Positions 16,451-24,711 of a DNA stretch of 64,000 nucleotides are shown here, in pieces. The stretch is taken from positions 62,001 to 126,000 of the forward strand of contig NZ_JAFBDQ010000007.1 in the NCBI RefSeq assembly GCF_016908315.1, given 5' to 3'. This DNA is from Halanaerobacter jeridensis. Its GTDB lineage: Bacteria; Bacillota; Halanaerobiia; Halobacteroidales; Halobacteroidaceae. Every line of letters starts with the position of its first letter. Position 1 is the stretch's first letter. Under the pieces are notes generated by a model. It was not told the DNA's origin, did no database searches, and worked only from the letters and a program-made list of their open reading frames with translations. Position numbers and translations under genes: made by a program.

Positions 16451-18571
16451 ATGAGTACTAAAAGTAAAATTGTTGATTTTATGAAAGAACAAGCGTATAA
16501 ACCATTAACAGCAGAAGAGTTATTAAAAGAATTTGATATTCCTAAACGTGATAGAGATAAATTTTTAGACTTGTTAGAAGAAATAGAGAACGATGGATTG
16601 ATTATTAAAAACCGTAAAGAAAGATATGGTGTTCCTGAGCGAATGGATTTAGTTGTTGGAAGACTTCAGGGGCATGCAAAGGGATTTGGCTTTTTAATTC
16701 CTGATAATCCAGAACAAGAAGACGTTTATATTAGTATTGAAGATATAGATGGAGCAATGCATAATGATCGTGTAGTAGTTAGATTAATCGGAGAGAAAAA
16801 AGGTAAAAGTACAGCAGGAGAAGTAATTAAAATTTTAGAAAGAGCTAACCATCAGATTGTAGGAGAATATGAAGATAGTGGAGATTTTGGTTTTGTTGTG
16901 CCTGATGATGGCAAGATCTTTCATGATGTATTTGTACCTAAAAGCCAATCTAAGGGAGCGCAAGAAGGAGATAAAGTAGTAGTTGAGATTAATCAATGGC
17001 CTGCTAAGAGAAGAAATCCTGAAGGTGAAATAACTGAAATTTTAGGACATAAGACTGATTCTGGTGTAGATATTGAAACAATTATTAAAAAGTTAGATTT
17101 ACCAGCTGATTTTCCATCTGATGTTAGGGAAGAAGTAGCAGCAATTCCGGAAAAAATTAGTGAAAAAGAAATTAATAGAAGAACAGACCTTAGGGATGTC
17201 AAGATGGTAACTATTGATGGAGAAGATGCTAAAGACTTTGATGATGCTGTTTCTATAGAAAAATTAAATGAAGAAGAAGCTAGGTTAGGGGTACATATAG
17301 CAGATGTAACCCATTATGTAAAAGAAGGAAGTCCATTAGATCAGGAAGCTTTAGAACGAGGGACAAGTATCTATTTAGTTGATCGTGTAATTCCAATGTT
17401 ACCTGAAAAGTTATCTAATAACTTATGTAGTTTAAGATCTGATCAAGATCGTTTAGCTATGTCTGTCTTAATGAAATTTGATTTAAATTCCGGAGAAGTT
17501 TTAGAACATGAAATTACTGAGAGTGTAATTAATGTTAATCAACGTTTAACTTATAATCAAGTTAAGAAGATGTTAGTAGATGATGACGAAGAATTAATTG
17601 ATCAATTTAGTCATTTGATTGCAGAATTAAGATTAATGGCTGATCTTTCTAAGAAAGTAAGAAAGTTGCGACAAGATAAAGGTAGTGTTGATTTTGAATT
17701 TCCTGAAGCAGAAGTTGTATTAGATGAAGAGGGAAATGCAATTGATATTGAAAAAGTGGACCGTACAATAGCAGAAAAATTAATTGAAGACTTTATGATT
17801 AGAACAAATGAGGTTGTAGCAGAAGAAATGTACTATCGTGAGGTACCATTCATTTATCGAGTCCACGAAGAACCTGCTAAAGATGAAATTGAAGAACTAA
17901 ATAGTTTCTTACACAATTTAGGGTATCATGTTAAAGGATTAGAAGGAGAAGTACACCCGAAATCACTGCAAAAAGTACTGAATAAAGTAGAAGGAGAACC
18001 AGAAGAAAGAGTTGTGAATACGGTATTACTACGGACAATGCAGAAAGCTCATTATCATCCACAAAATATAGGTCACTTTGGTTTAGCCTCAAGATGTTAT
18101 TCTCACTTTACATCTCCAATTAGACGTTATCCTGATTTAATGATACATCGAATTATCAAAGAAGTAATTAATAAGGGAGTTTTACCGAAAGAGCGAAGAG
18201 AAGAATTAGAAGATAATCTATTCTCTATTGCGGATCATTCTTCACTACAGGAAAGAAAAGCTATGGATGCTGAAAGAGAATCTAAAGACTTGAAGAAAGT
18301 AGAATATATGAAAGATAAATTAGGTCAAGAATTTGAAGGGGTAATCAGTGGTGTAATGTCCTTTGGATTCTTTGTAGAATTAGACAATACGATTGAAGGT
18401 TTAGTTCATGTTAGTACTTTAGTCGATGATTATTATCATTACCATGAAGATAAACAAGCTATCATTGGTGAAAGAACTGCTAAAATTTATCGTTTAGGTG
18501 ATGAAGTGAAAGTAGAAGTTAGTAAAGTAAATGTAGATGCTCAACAAATTGATTTTGAGCTAATCGAATAG
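16451..18571 (+). CDS. rnr: Ribonuclease R
   Basis: A 3'-5' exoribonuclease that degrades structured RNA and works with tmRNA in ribosome rescue. The 706 residues show an N-terminal winged-helix region, cold-shock domains (about 70-220), and the RNB catalytic domain with the metal-binding aspartates in DGEDAKDFDDAV. A C-terminal S1 domain contains FEGVISGVMSFGFFVELDN. It begins with a GAGGTG site. smpB and ssrA follow directly, the usual functional neighbourhood. Confidence 0.96.
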   Translation: MSTKSKIVDFMKEQAYKPLTAEELLKEFDIPKRDRDKFLDLLEEIENDGLIIKNRKERYGVPERMDLVVGRLQGHAKGFGFLIPDNPEQEDVYISIEDIDGAMHNDRVVVRLIGEKKGKSTAGEVIKILERANHQIVGEYEDSGDFGFVVPDDGKIFHDVFVPKSQSKGAQEGDKVVVEINQWPAKRRNPEGEITEILGHKTDSGVDIETIIKKLDLPADFPSDVREEVAAIPEKISEKEINRRTDLRDVKMVTIDGEDAKDFDDAVSIEKLNEEEARLGVHIADVTHYVKEGSPLDQEALERGTSIYLVDRVIPMLPEKLSNNLCSLRSDQDRLAMSVLMKFDLNSGEVLEHEITESVINVNQRLTYNQVKKMLVDDDEELIDQFSHLIAELRLMADLSKKVRKLRQDKGSVDFEFPEAEVVLDEEGNAIDIEKVDRTIAEKLIEDFMIRTNEVVAEEMYYREVPFIYRVHEEPAKDEIEELNSFLHNLGYHVKGLEGEVHPKSLQKVLNKVEGEPEERVVNTVLLRTMQKAHYHPQNIGHFGLASRCYSHFTSPIRRYPDLMIHRIIKEVINKGVLPKERREELEDNLFSIADHSSLQERKAMDAERESKDLKKVEYMKDKLGQEFEGVISGVMSFGFFVELDNTIEGLVHVSTLVDDYYHYHEDKQAIIGERTAKIYRLGDEVKVEVSKVNVDAQQIDFELIE

Positions 18572-18581
18572 AAATTAGCTC

Positions 18582-18610
18582 TTGACAAATTAAAGATTAA
18601 TAGTTATAAT
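18582..18610 (+). promoter_or_regulatory. Sigma-A promoter of smpB
   Basis: TTGACA (18582-18587), 17-bp spacing, TATAAT (18605-18610): consensus at both elements. It starts just after the rnr stop codon. Confidence 0.85.
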
Positions 18611-18639
18611 TAAGAGTGGACTCTAAGAGGTGAAGAATT

Positions 18640-19119
18640 ATGTCAAAAGATGATCAAATTGAAGTGATTGCCCGTAATCGTAAGGCAAAGCATGACTATC
18701 ATATTGAAGAAAGCTATGAAGCAGGGATTGTGTTGCAGGGGACAGAAGTAAAGTCTGCTCGTCAGCATAATGTCAATCTTAAAGATGGTTTTGCTTTGAT
18801 TAGAGATGGAGAAATATTTCTCCATAATATTCACATCTCTCCTTATAGTCATGGGAATCGAGAGAATCATGATCCTGAACGCAAGCGCAAATTGTTGCTG
18901 CATAAGCGGCAGATTAGAAGTTTGATTGGGAAGACGCAGCGTGAAGGTTATACTTTAATTCCACTGAAAATGTATTTGAAGCATAACATTGTTAAGGTGG
19001 AGTTAGGTTTAGCTAAAGGTAAGAATAAACGCGATAAACGTGAAGATATCAAAGAGAGAACTGCTCAAAGAGAAATGGAGCGTGCTCTTAAAGATAGAAC
19101 CTATGGTCGCGAAAGATAA
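18640..19119 (+). CDS. smpB: SsrA-binding protein SmpB
   Basis: Binds tmRNA and guides it to stalled ribosomes. The 159 residues have the conserved core [22 protein letters not shown], split as HDYHIEE near 21 and LQGTEVKS near 39, and the basic C-terminal tail [20 protein letters not shown]. It lies immediately upstream of ssrA, which it serves. Confidence 0.97.
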   Translation: MSKDDQIEVIARNRKAKHDYHIEESYEAGIVLQGTEVKSARQHNVNLKDGFALIRDGEIFLHNIHISPYSHGNRENHDPERKRKLLLHKRQIRSLIGKTQREGYTLIPLKMYLKHNIVKVELGLAKGKNKRDKREDIKERTAQREMERALKDRTYGRER

Positions 19120-19191
19120 TTACAATTGAATATTGGCAGGTTTCACCTTTAGATTTTGCTTCTTACTTTCTATTACTGTTAGTAACTATGT

Positions 19192-19559
19192 GGGGGTGTA
19201 TTGGTATCGATCTATAGGGTGTGCCGGAGCCAGCGAGCCGAGATTACTATTAAGCCTCGTAATATTAATAGTGTCTAAATTTATCTGCTAACAATAACGC
19301 AGATTATTCTTTAGCTGCTGCGTAACGCAGTCAGCTAAATGCTTATAAGTCTCTTTGTCTGTGAGGGCTTATAAGTATCATAATTAAGCAGGCTACTCAT
19401 TTCCTGATGCCTGTAGGGAAATGGGGAATTTAACAGGTTAGCAGTTTTAGATCCTGCTTGGGGGAGCTAAAACTGTGAAGTTCAAATCACAAGCTACGCT
19501 CGTAGAACCTCTAGGAGCACTCTATAGACACGCCAGTTCGAATCTGGCCATCTCCACCA
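19192..19559 (+). ncRNA. ssrA: Transfer-messenger RNA (tmRNA)
   Basis: The 5' GGGGGTGTATTGGTATCGA and the 3' tRNA-like end with CAGTTCGAATCTGG and CCATCTCCACCA are typical of tmRNA. The total of 368 nt is normal. The tag reading frame runs from GCT 19287 to the TAA at 19323-19325 and encodes ANNNADYSLAAA. A 26-nt palindrome (19561-19586) and a terminator follow. Confidence 0.96.
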
Positions 19560-19560
19560 T

Positions 19561-19632
19561 TTTCCATATAATTAATTATATGGAAACAAAGATTCAGATT
19601 AAAAAAGGGCATAGTTAAATGACCTTTTTTAA
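19561..19632 (+). terminator. Palindrome and terminator after ssrA
   Basis: A perfect inverted repeat TTTCCATATAA-N4-TTATATGGAAA (19561-19586). It is followed by ATTAAAAAAGGGCAT pairing with ATGACCTTTTTTAAT (to 19632), which ends in a T run. Confidence 0.75.
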
Positions 19633-19697
19633 TATAGAATATTTTATTGTTTAAAAAAGTACTTAGAATGAGTTTGAAGAAAAATCATAATTATTTA

Positions 19698-19726
19698 TTG
19701 ACAATCATCTAATCTTATTATATAAT
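19698..19726 (+). promoter_or_regulatory. Sigma-A promoter of tRNA-Trp
   Basis: TTGACA (19698-19703), 17-bp spacing, TATAAT (19721-19726): full consensus, about 60 bp upstream of the tRNA. Confidence 0.8.
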
Positions 19727-19785
19727 CGATAAGTGCTGTGGTGATAGGAAATACAGCAAATAAAAGTAAATAAATTAATCAACGT

Positions 19786-19861
19786 ACGGGAATAGCTCAA
19801 TTGGCAGAGCACTGGACTCCAAATCCAGGTGTTGGGGGTTCAAGTCCTCCTTCCCGTGCCA
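19786..19861 (+). tRNA. tRNA-Trp (CCA anticodon)
   Basis: The 76-nt cloverleaf has acceptor stem ACGGGAA/TTCCCGT, discriminator G and encoded CCA. The anticodon stem CTGGA/TCCAG encloses loop CTCCAAA, anticodon CCA. Its 3' 47 nt are repeated at 46842-46888, so the gene is the attachment site of the island to its right and its 3' end is supplied by the island. Confidence 0.96.
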
Positions 19862-19865
19862 TTTT
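19815..19865 (+). repeat. attL: left direct repeat of the genomic island
   Basis: This 51-bp segment, from the anticodon arm through CCA plus TTTT, matches 46842-46892 with only two substitutions. The integrase gene begins 170 bp to the right, as expected for tRNA-directed integration. Inside the left end, two TCGCCAT repeats at 19935-19952 resemble arm-type recombinase sites. Confidence 0.92.
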
Positions 19866-19873
19866 ATTATCAC

Positions 19874-20022
19874 TTAACTGTCGGGGTTTACGGCAGTTTT
19901 TTTAATTTTTTGAAAGTGCTTTATTTTGAACATCGTCGCCATTATGTCGCCATACTAACATAGATTAGTTATTTGAAAATGTAAAATAAGTAACCCTCTC
20001 CAATATTCAGGAGAGGGTTTTA
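19874..20022. terminator. Terminators between tRNA-Trp and the integrase
   Basis: AACTGTCG-GGGTTTA-CGGCAGTT followed by TTTTT (19874-19902) would end the tRNA transcript. AACCCTCTCC-N8-GGAGAGGGTT (19992-20019) lies just after the integrase stop on the other strand and may serve both directions. Confidence 0.7.
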
Positions 20023-20034
20023 AGGTTAATTGAT

Positions 20035-21186
20035 TTAATTCAAACCAAAATCAAAATTTGCATTAAACTTATCAACTGCTTCTTTCTGCATTGATGGAAT
20101 TACATGAGAATAAGTATCTAAAGTTTGAGTGATCGAAGAATGTCCTAGTCGTTCTTGTACAATCTTAGGATGTACTTCTGATTTGAGCATCAATGTGGCA
20201 TGGGTATGTCGTAAATCATGTAATCTAAATTCGCCTAATTCTGCTGCTTCAGCAACTTGATTAAACATTTTAGTAGCATATTGAGGTAAAAATGGTTTAC
20301 CATTGTTTTTTCTAAAGACTAATTTGTGTTGATTATCGTATTTGTTTCCAAACTTCTCTTTATATTCTTCTTGCTTAGCTTTTCTTTTCTTCAGCATAGT
20401 AATAATTTCATCATCAATTTGAATTGGTCGTTGGCTAGATTTAGTCTTTGGCTTATTAAAACTTAATTCTTCGCCTGTTACTTTAGTCATACTTTGTCTT
20501 ACAGTAATTTTTTTATTCTCAAAGTCTATATCTGACCATCTAAGGGCCAATAATTCTCCTCTTCTCATACCAGTCTTAACTCCAAGATAAATTAAGTCAT
20601 GAGCAAAGCCTTCGGCTTGGTCTAATAATTTATTGACTTCATCTTTACTTAACGGATTAATTTCTGGTGTATTAGGAGTTGGAGCTTGAACAAGTTTAGC
20701 AGGGTTTTCTCTAATCAAGTTATATTTTTCAGCTTTTTTCAATGCTTTTGATAACACTCGATGATGATATTGAACAGTTCTTGTAGATAATCCACCTTGT
20801 TTACCGTCTTTTCTGCCTGAACTTAATTTTTGTGCTTGGTATCTTTCAATGTCTTGAGGACCTAATTCAGATAATTTTTTCTGTCCTAAAGCAGGTATTA
20901 AGTGAGAGTTAATTATTATATCGTAACTTTCGTAAGTAGAAGGGGCAAGATTGTGTTTGTAATTTCTTAACCATTCTTTTAAGTAACTGCCTACTGTTTC
21001 TTCAGTATCTTCGATAAATTGATTGCTTTTAATTTCATGTTCTAGCTCTGCTGCTCTTTTTTTAGCTTCCGTTTTAGTACCATTAAATGTTTCATACTTT
21101 CTCTTTCTTTTTCCAGTTTGAGGGTTCCGTCCACATTCAATACAAATTTGATATTTTTGACGACCTTTTTTAGTAATATTTGCCAT
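20035..21186 (-). CDS. int: Tyrosine recombinase, island integrase
   Basis: A 383-residue phage-type integrase. It has an N-terminal AP2-like DNA-binding domain (KYQICIECGRNPQTGKRK), a SAM-like core-binding domain (about 65-160), and a catalytic domain with Arg in TGMRRGELLAL, HDLRHTHATLM and LGHSSITQTLDTYSHV. This gives the full R-H-R-H-Y set. The start has AAGGAGG. It is transcribed toward attL and lies next to it. It almost certainly catalyses insertion and excision at tRNA-Trp. Confidence 0.96.
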   Translation of the reverse strand: MANITKKGRQKYQICIECGRNPQTGKRKRKYETFNGTKTEAKKRAAELEHEIKSNQFIEDTEETVGSYLKEWLRNYKHNLAPSTYESYDIIINSHLIPALGQKKLSELGPQDIERYQAQKLSSGRKDGKQGGLSTRTVQYHHRVLSKALKKAEKYNLIRENPAKLVQAPTPNTPEINPLSKDEVNKLLDQAEGFAHDLIYLGVKTGMRRGELLALRWSDIDFENKKITVRQSMTKVTGEELSFNKPKTKSSQRPIQIDDEIITMLKKRKAKQEEYKEKFGNKYDNQHKLVFRKNNGKPFLPQYATKMFNQVAEAAELGEFRLHDLRHTHATLMLKSEVHPKIVQERLGHSSITQTLDTYSHVIPSMQKEAVDKFNANFDFGLN

Positions 21187-21287
21187 GATTATTCCTCCTT
21201 TGAGGGTTAATTCTTTCCAAAATACTGCATTATGTAAGTTACAGTATTTTGGAAAGAAGAATGATTTATTATAGGGGGTCTTAGAAT

Positions 21288-21551
21288 CTAATGAGTTTGG
21301 GAGCTTATGTGTTCAATTAATTTCTCTTTGTTAATTACCTTTCTTCCGCCAATTTCACAAGCAGGTATTTTACCCTGATTAATCTTATCGTAAATATTGC
21401 TTGTGCTTAAATTAAGTAGGTCTGCTGCCTCTTTGACATTTAAAAATTCTACTTCGGATTTGCTGTTGTCATTATTGTTTTGAGCTAGAGTGTTGTTCAA
21501 CTTTTTGATTTCGGTTAACAATTCATTGAAAACGGTTGATTGATTTGCCAA
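21288..21551 (-). CDS. Helix-turn-helix excisionase-like protein
   Basis: An 87-residue protein whose C-terminal half is an excisionase/MerR-type winged helix: EFLNVKEAADLLNLSTSNIYDKI, with GGRKVINKEKL as the wing. It lies upstream of the integrase on the same strand, 100 bp apart, in the position of a recombination directionality factor. A consensus minus-strand promoter lies at 21640-21668. It could equally be a small regulator of the integrase. Confidence 0.82.
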   Translation of the reverse strand: MANQSTVFNELLTEIKKLNNTLAQNNNDNSKSEVEFLNVKEAADLLNLSTSNIYDKINQGKIPACEIGGRKVINKEKLIEHISSQTH

Positions 21552-21639
21552 GTGTTAACCCTCCTTTAATTTATTAATGTAGTTAAAAATAAAAAATAAA
21601 AATAAATTAAATATCTAAATGTTGTTTTACTATATTTCA

Positions 21640-21668
21640 ATTATACATTGGAAGTTAGATTTTGTCAA
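21640..21668 (-). promoter_or_regulatory. Sigma-A promoter for the excisionase and integrase
   Basis: On the minus strand: TTGACA, 17 bp, TATAAT, both perfect. It is divergent from the repressor promoter at 21711-21739, giving a lysis/lysogeny-like switch region. Confidence 0.85.
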
Positions 21669-21710
21669 GGTTAATATCACAAAAAAATATTTAATATCTA
21701 TAAAGGCTAC

Positions 21711-21739
21711 TTTACTAAAATATAATTTTGTTGTATAAT
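21711..21739 (+). promoter_or_regulatory. Sigma-A promoter of the repressor gene
   Basis: TTTACT (21711-21716), 17-bp spacing, TATAAT (21734-21739). Confidence 0.65.
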
Positions 21740-21760
21740 TCAAATAAAGGAGGTATAGAA

Positions 21761-22753
21761 ATGGGAAATAAAGAAGTAACCATAATAAGCGAGAGAATGA
21801 AAGAATTAAGGAATGATAAGGAGTTAACACAAAAAGATTTAAAGAACGAATTAAGAGAAAAAAAAGGATTAAAAATTACGCAACAGTCAATCAGTTTTTA
21901 TGAAGCGGGTAAAAGAAAGCCCAAATATGATTTGGTTTATCATTTAGCTGACTATTATGAAGTTTCAGCTGATTATATATTAGGTAGAACTGAATATAAA
22001 CATCAGCCTCACATTGGATTAATTAAAAAGTTTTGGGATGATCTAGTTAAACCTGCTTTAGTTGACACAATATTACCTGAAAAGTTTAAGGTAGAATATA
22101 ATAGCAGATTAAAGCAGGTAAAAGAACTATTAGAACAATTGTCTATTGAATATAAAAATGCAGATACTTTAACAGGAGTATTTAATAGATTAGATAAGTC
22201 AGATCAGCAGAAAATTGCTCGCTACTATATATATAATGTTAACATAGCAGACAAGGAGTTAGAGATATTTTATCGAATAACATCAACTGAAGGAAAAGAA
22301 GAAACTAAAAGAATTGATATATCTAATGAGGGTACTAATTATAGTCTGCCTAAAAAACCTATTGATATTTATCCTAATGCTAAAGTGCCTATAGTAAAAA
22401 AATTAAAACAAGATGAAAAACTTTGGGTTAAATCCAATATTAAAGGACATAGAGTAACCGATCCTAAAGGTATTGAGAAGTTTAATGAGTGTTTCTACTT
22501 AGAAGTAAAAACAGATACTTTGACTGGCAATCGAATCAAAATTGGAGATAGGCTGTTGATTGAAAAAGTGAGTACAATTAATAGTGATGATAAGTGCATC
22601 ATTAACTATAATGATCAATATTTCTTAGCTAATGTAGTTGAAGCAGGAGAAGAATTGTTTTTACAGCCAGTTAAAGGGCAGTCTAGTAAGTTGATTAGTC
22701 AGGAGAATGCTATTATAATAGGTAAAGTTGTTAGAGCAGAGTTCGATTTATAA
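21761..22753 (+). CDS. CI-like repressor: XRE helix-turn-helix with degenerate S24 domain
   Basis: An N-terminal XRE domain (about 10-75: LTQKDLKNEL, QQSISFYEAGKRKPKYD, SADYILGRTEY) is joined to a C-terminal LexA/CI peptidase-like fold. The signature site, normally DSM followed by GD, reads DTLTGNRIKIGD, so the catalytic serine is threonine, and the expected lysine region (YFLANVVEAGE) lacks a lysine. Self-cleavage is therefore doubtful. The start is ATG 21761 after AAAGGAGG. An upstream in-frame ATG at 21728 overlaps the -10 region. It is divergent from the excisionase and integrase, so it probably holds the island quiescent. Confidence 0.85.
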   Translation: MGNKEVTIISERMKELRNDKELTQKDLKNELREKKGLKITQQSISFYEAGKRKPKYDLVYHLADYYEVSADYILGRTEYKHQPHIGLIKKFWDDLVKPALVDTILPEKFKVEYNSRLKQVKELLEQLSIEYKNADTLTGVFNRLDKSDQQKIARYYIYNVNIADKELEIFYRITSTEGKEETKRIDISNEGTNYSLPKKPIDIYPNAKVPIVKKLKQDEKLWVKSNIKGHRVTDPKGIEKFNECFYLEVKTDTLTGNRIKIGDRLLIEKVSTINSDDKCIINYNDQYFLANVVEAGEELFLQPVKGQSSKLISQENAIIIGKVVRAEFDL

Positions 22754-22804
22754 AGGAAACCTTTTTAAATATGATAACGAAACTAATCTTTTAGGAGGGA
22801 TAGT

Positions 22805-22921
22805 GTTAAGCTGTCAAGATTCTTCTATCTACTGTCAAAGATAGTTAAAGGACCTGTTAAGTTTTTAAAATACATAGCTAGGAGTAGAATTTGGAAAGGT
22901 GTTTTTAAATTGTTCAAATGA
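22805..22921 (+). other. Possible cationic amphipathic peptide lacking a standard start
   Basis: An open frame of 38 codons ending at TGA 22919 encodes a strongly basic, hydrophobic sequence (LSRFFYLLSKIVKGPVKF and KYIARSRIWKGVFKLFK). A strong AGGAGGG site lies at 22794-22800, but the only nearby standard start (GTG 22803) is in another frame and gives just 13 codons. This frame would need GTT 22805 or CTG 22811. It may be chance, a sequencing error or a decayed peptide gene. Confidence 0.25.
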
Positions 22922-22946
22922 CCAACTCAAATGAGGAGGTACATAT

Positions 22947-23210
22947 ATGGAATTACTAAAAGTAGCATCAAAATCTGATCCTAAAGCTGTAGCAGGAGCC
23001 TTAGCTGGAGTAATAAGAGAAGAAGATAGAGTAGAGCTACAAGCAGTAGGTGCTGGTGCTTTAAATCAAGCTGTAAAAGCAGTAGCTATTGCAAGAGGTT
23101 ATGTTGCTTCTAATGGAATAGATTTGTATTGTATACCTGGTTTTAAAGATATTGAAATTGAACAGGAAGAACGAACAGCTATTAAATTAATTATCAAATC
23201 AAGAAATTAA
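22947..23210 (+). CDS. spoVS: Stage V sporulation protein S (SpoVS)
   Basis: A small Alba-fold protein of 87 residues that is highly conserved among spore formers. The family features KVASKSDPKAVAGALAG, GAGALNQAVKAVAIARGY and the C-terminal IKLIIKSR are all present. A GAGGAGG site precedes it. SpoVS influences sporulation and septation in Bacillus. It is normally a core gene, and here it lies inside the island just before hsdM. Whether it is island cargo or a second copy cannot be told. Confidence 0.94.
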   Translation: MELLKVASKSDPKAVAGALAGVIREEDRVELQAVGAGALNQAVKAVAIARGYVASNGIDLYCIPGFKDIEIEQEERTAIKLIIKSRN

Positions 23211-23226
23211 AATTGGAGGGATTACT

Positions 23227-24711
23227 TTGTCAGAAGATATTTTAACATTAGATAAACTAGAATCTTACTTGTGGGAGTCTGCTGATATACTAAGAGGCAG
23301 TATTGATTCAGCAGACTATAAGAACTATATCTTTGGGATGTTATTTTTAAAACGAATTAATGATGTCTTTGCAGAAGAACAAGCAGAAATGAAAGAAGGC
23401 GAAGGAGAATTTATAGATAAACCTCTTTTTTATGAGTTTTATGTGCCTGAACGAGCTAGATGGGAACATCTTGCTAGTATTAAACAAGATATAGGAGCAG
23501 CCTTAAATAAAGCCTTTGAAGAATTAGAAGAAGAGAATGAGATGTTAGAAGGAGTATTAGTCAATATTGACTTTAATGATAAAGAACGATTGCCTGATCA
23601 TGTATTAGACCAGTTGATCCAGCATTTTTCAAAATATACACTGAGTAATGAAAAATTAGAAGATCCAGATATATTAGGAACAGCTTATGAGTATTTGATT
23701 AAGCAGTTTGCAGATGATGCAGGCAAGAAAGGTGGAGAGTTCTATACTCCGCAGGAAGTAGTAAAGTTATTAGTAGAGATATTAGACCCTCAGCCAGGGA
23801 TGAGAGTTCATGACCCCTGTTGTGGTTCTGGGGGGATGTTAGTTTATTCAGCCGATCACTTAAAAGAGAATGGTTTTGATACTTCAAGGATTACTCTCTA
23901 TGGACAAGAACGGAATCTTAATACTTGGGCTATCTGTAAGATGAACATGCTCTTACATGGTCACTATGATGCAGAAATAGCTAAAGGAGATACAATGCGA
24001 GATCCTGAGTTTACTACAGGTGGAGATTTAGATCAATTTGATATTGTACTAGCTAATCCAATGTGGAATCAGAAGCGATGGAGTAAAGAGTATATTCAAG
24101 ATTCAGAACCTTATGGACGAATGAGATATGGATATCCACCAAAGAACAAAGGAGATTGGGCTTGGATACAGCATATGATTGCTAGTACTAACAAAGAAGG
24201 GCGATTAGGTGTTGTGTTAGACAATGGAGCTTTATTCCGCAGTCGTTCTGAAGGTAAGATTAGAAAGAAAGTGCTGCAGGATGATTTAATTGAAGCAGTA
24301 ATTGCTTTACCAGGTAATCTGTTTGCTAATACCTCATCACCAGGTTGTATTTTGGTCTTTAATAAAGACAAACCGAAAGAACGAAAAGATAAAGTACTAT
24401 TTATTTATGCTGAAGAAGATTATGAAGAGTTAAGTAATCAGAATAGATTGCGAGAAGAAGACCTTGAGAAGATATTAGATGCTTATCATAACTTTGAAGA
24501 TGTAGAAAAGTACTGTCGAGTAGCTGATATGGAAGAAATTGAACGTAATGACTTTAATCTTAATGTGCCGAGATATGTGGATACTACTGAACCTGAAGAA
24601 CCAGTTGATATTGAAGAGGTATTAGATGATCTTGAGCAGCTTGAAGAGGAGTATGAAGAAGTTGAGAGTGAATTAGAAGGTTATTTAAGTGAGTTGGGGT
24701 ATGATGGGTAG
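23227..24711 (+). CDS. hsdM: Type I restriction-modification DNA methyltransferase (HsdM)
   Basis: N6-adenine methyltransferase subunit of a type I system. The 494 residues have an N-terminal HsdM helical domain, the SAM motif VHDPCCGSGGMLVYS near residue 195, and motif IV ANPMWN, in which the usual NPPF/Y is NPMW. The start is TTG 23227 after GGAGGG. The end overlaps hsdS. With HsdS it methylates the target and with HsdR it restricts foreign DNA. Confidence 0.95.
   Translation: MSEDILTLDKLESYLWESADILRGSIDSADYKNYIFGMLFLKRINDVFAEEQAEMKEGEGEFIDKPLFYEFYVPERARWEHLASIKQDIGAALNKAFEELEEENEMLEGVLVNIDFNDKERLPDHVLDQLIQHFSKYTLSNEKLEDPDILGTAYEYLIKQFADDAGKKGGEFYTPQEVVKLLVEILDPQPGMRVHDPCCGSGGMLVYSADHLKENGFDTSRITLYGQERNLNTWAICKMNMLLHGHYDAEIAKGDTMRDPEFTTGGDLDQFDIVLANPMWNQKRWSKEYIQDSEPYGRMRYGYPPKNKGDWAWIQHMIASTNKEGRLGVVLDNGALFRSRSEGKIRKKVLQDDLIEAVIALPGNLFANTSSPGCILVFNKDKPKERKDKVLFIYAEEDYEELSNQNRLREEDLEKILDAYHNFEDVEKYCRVADMEEIERNDFNLNVPRYVDTTEPEEPVDIEEVLDDLEQLEEEYEEVESELEGYLSELGYDG

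Noticed and set aside
22803-22844. 13-codon GTG leader peptide before spoVS
   Set aside because: Very short, close spacing to its ribosome site, and no hairpin or codon bias suggestive of attenuation. Kept only as an alternative to the basic frame in the next register.
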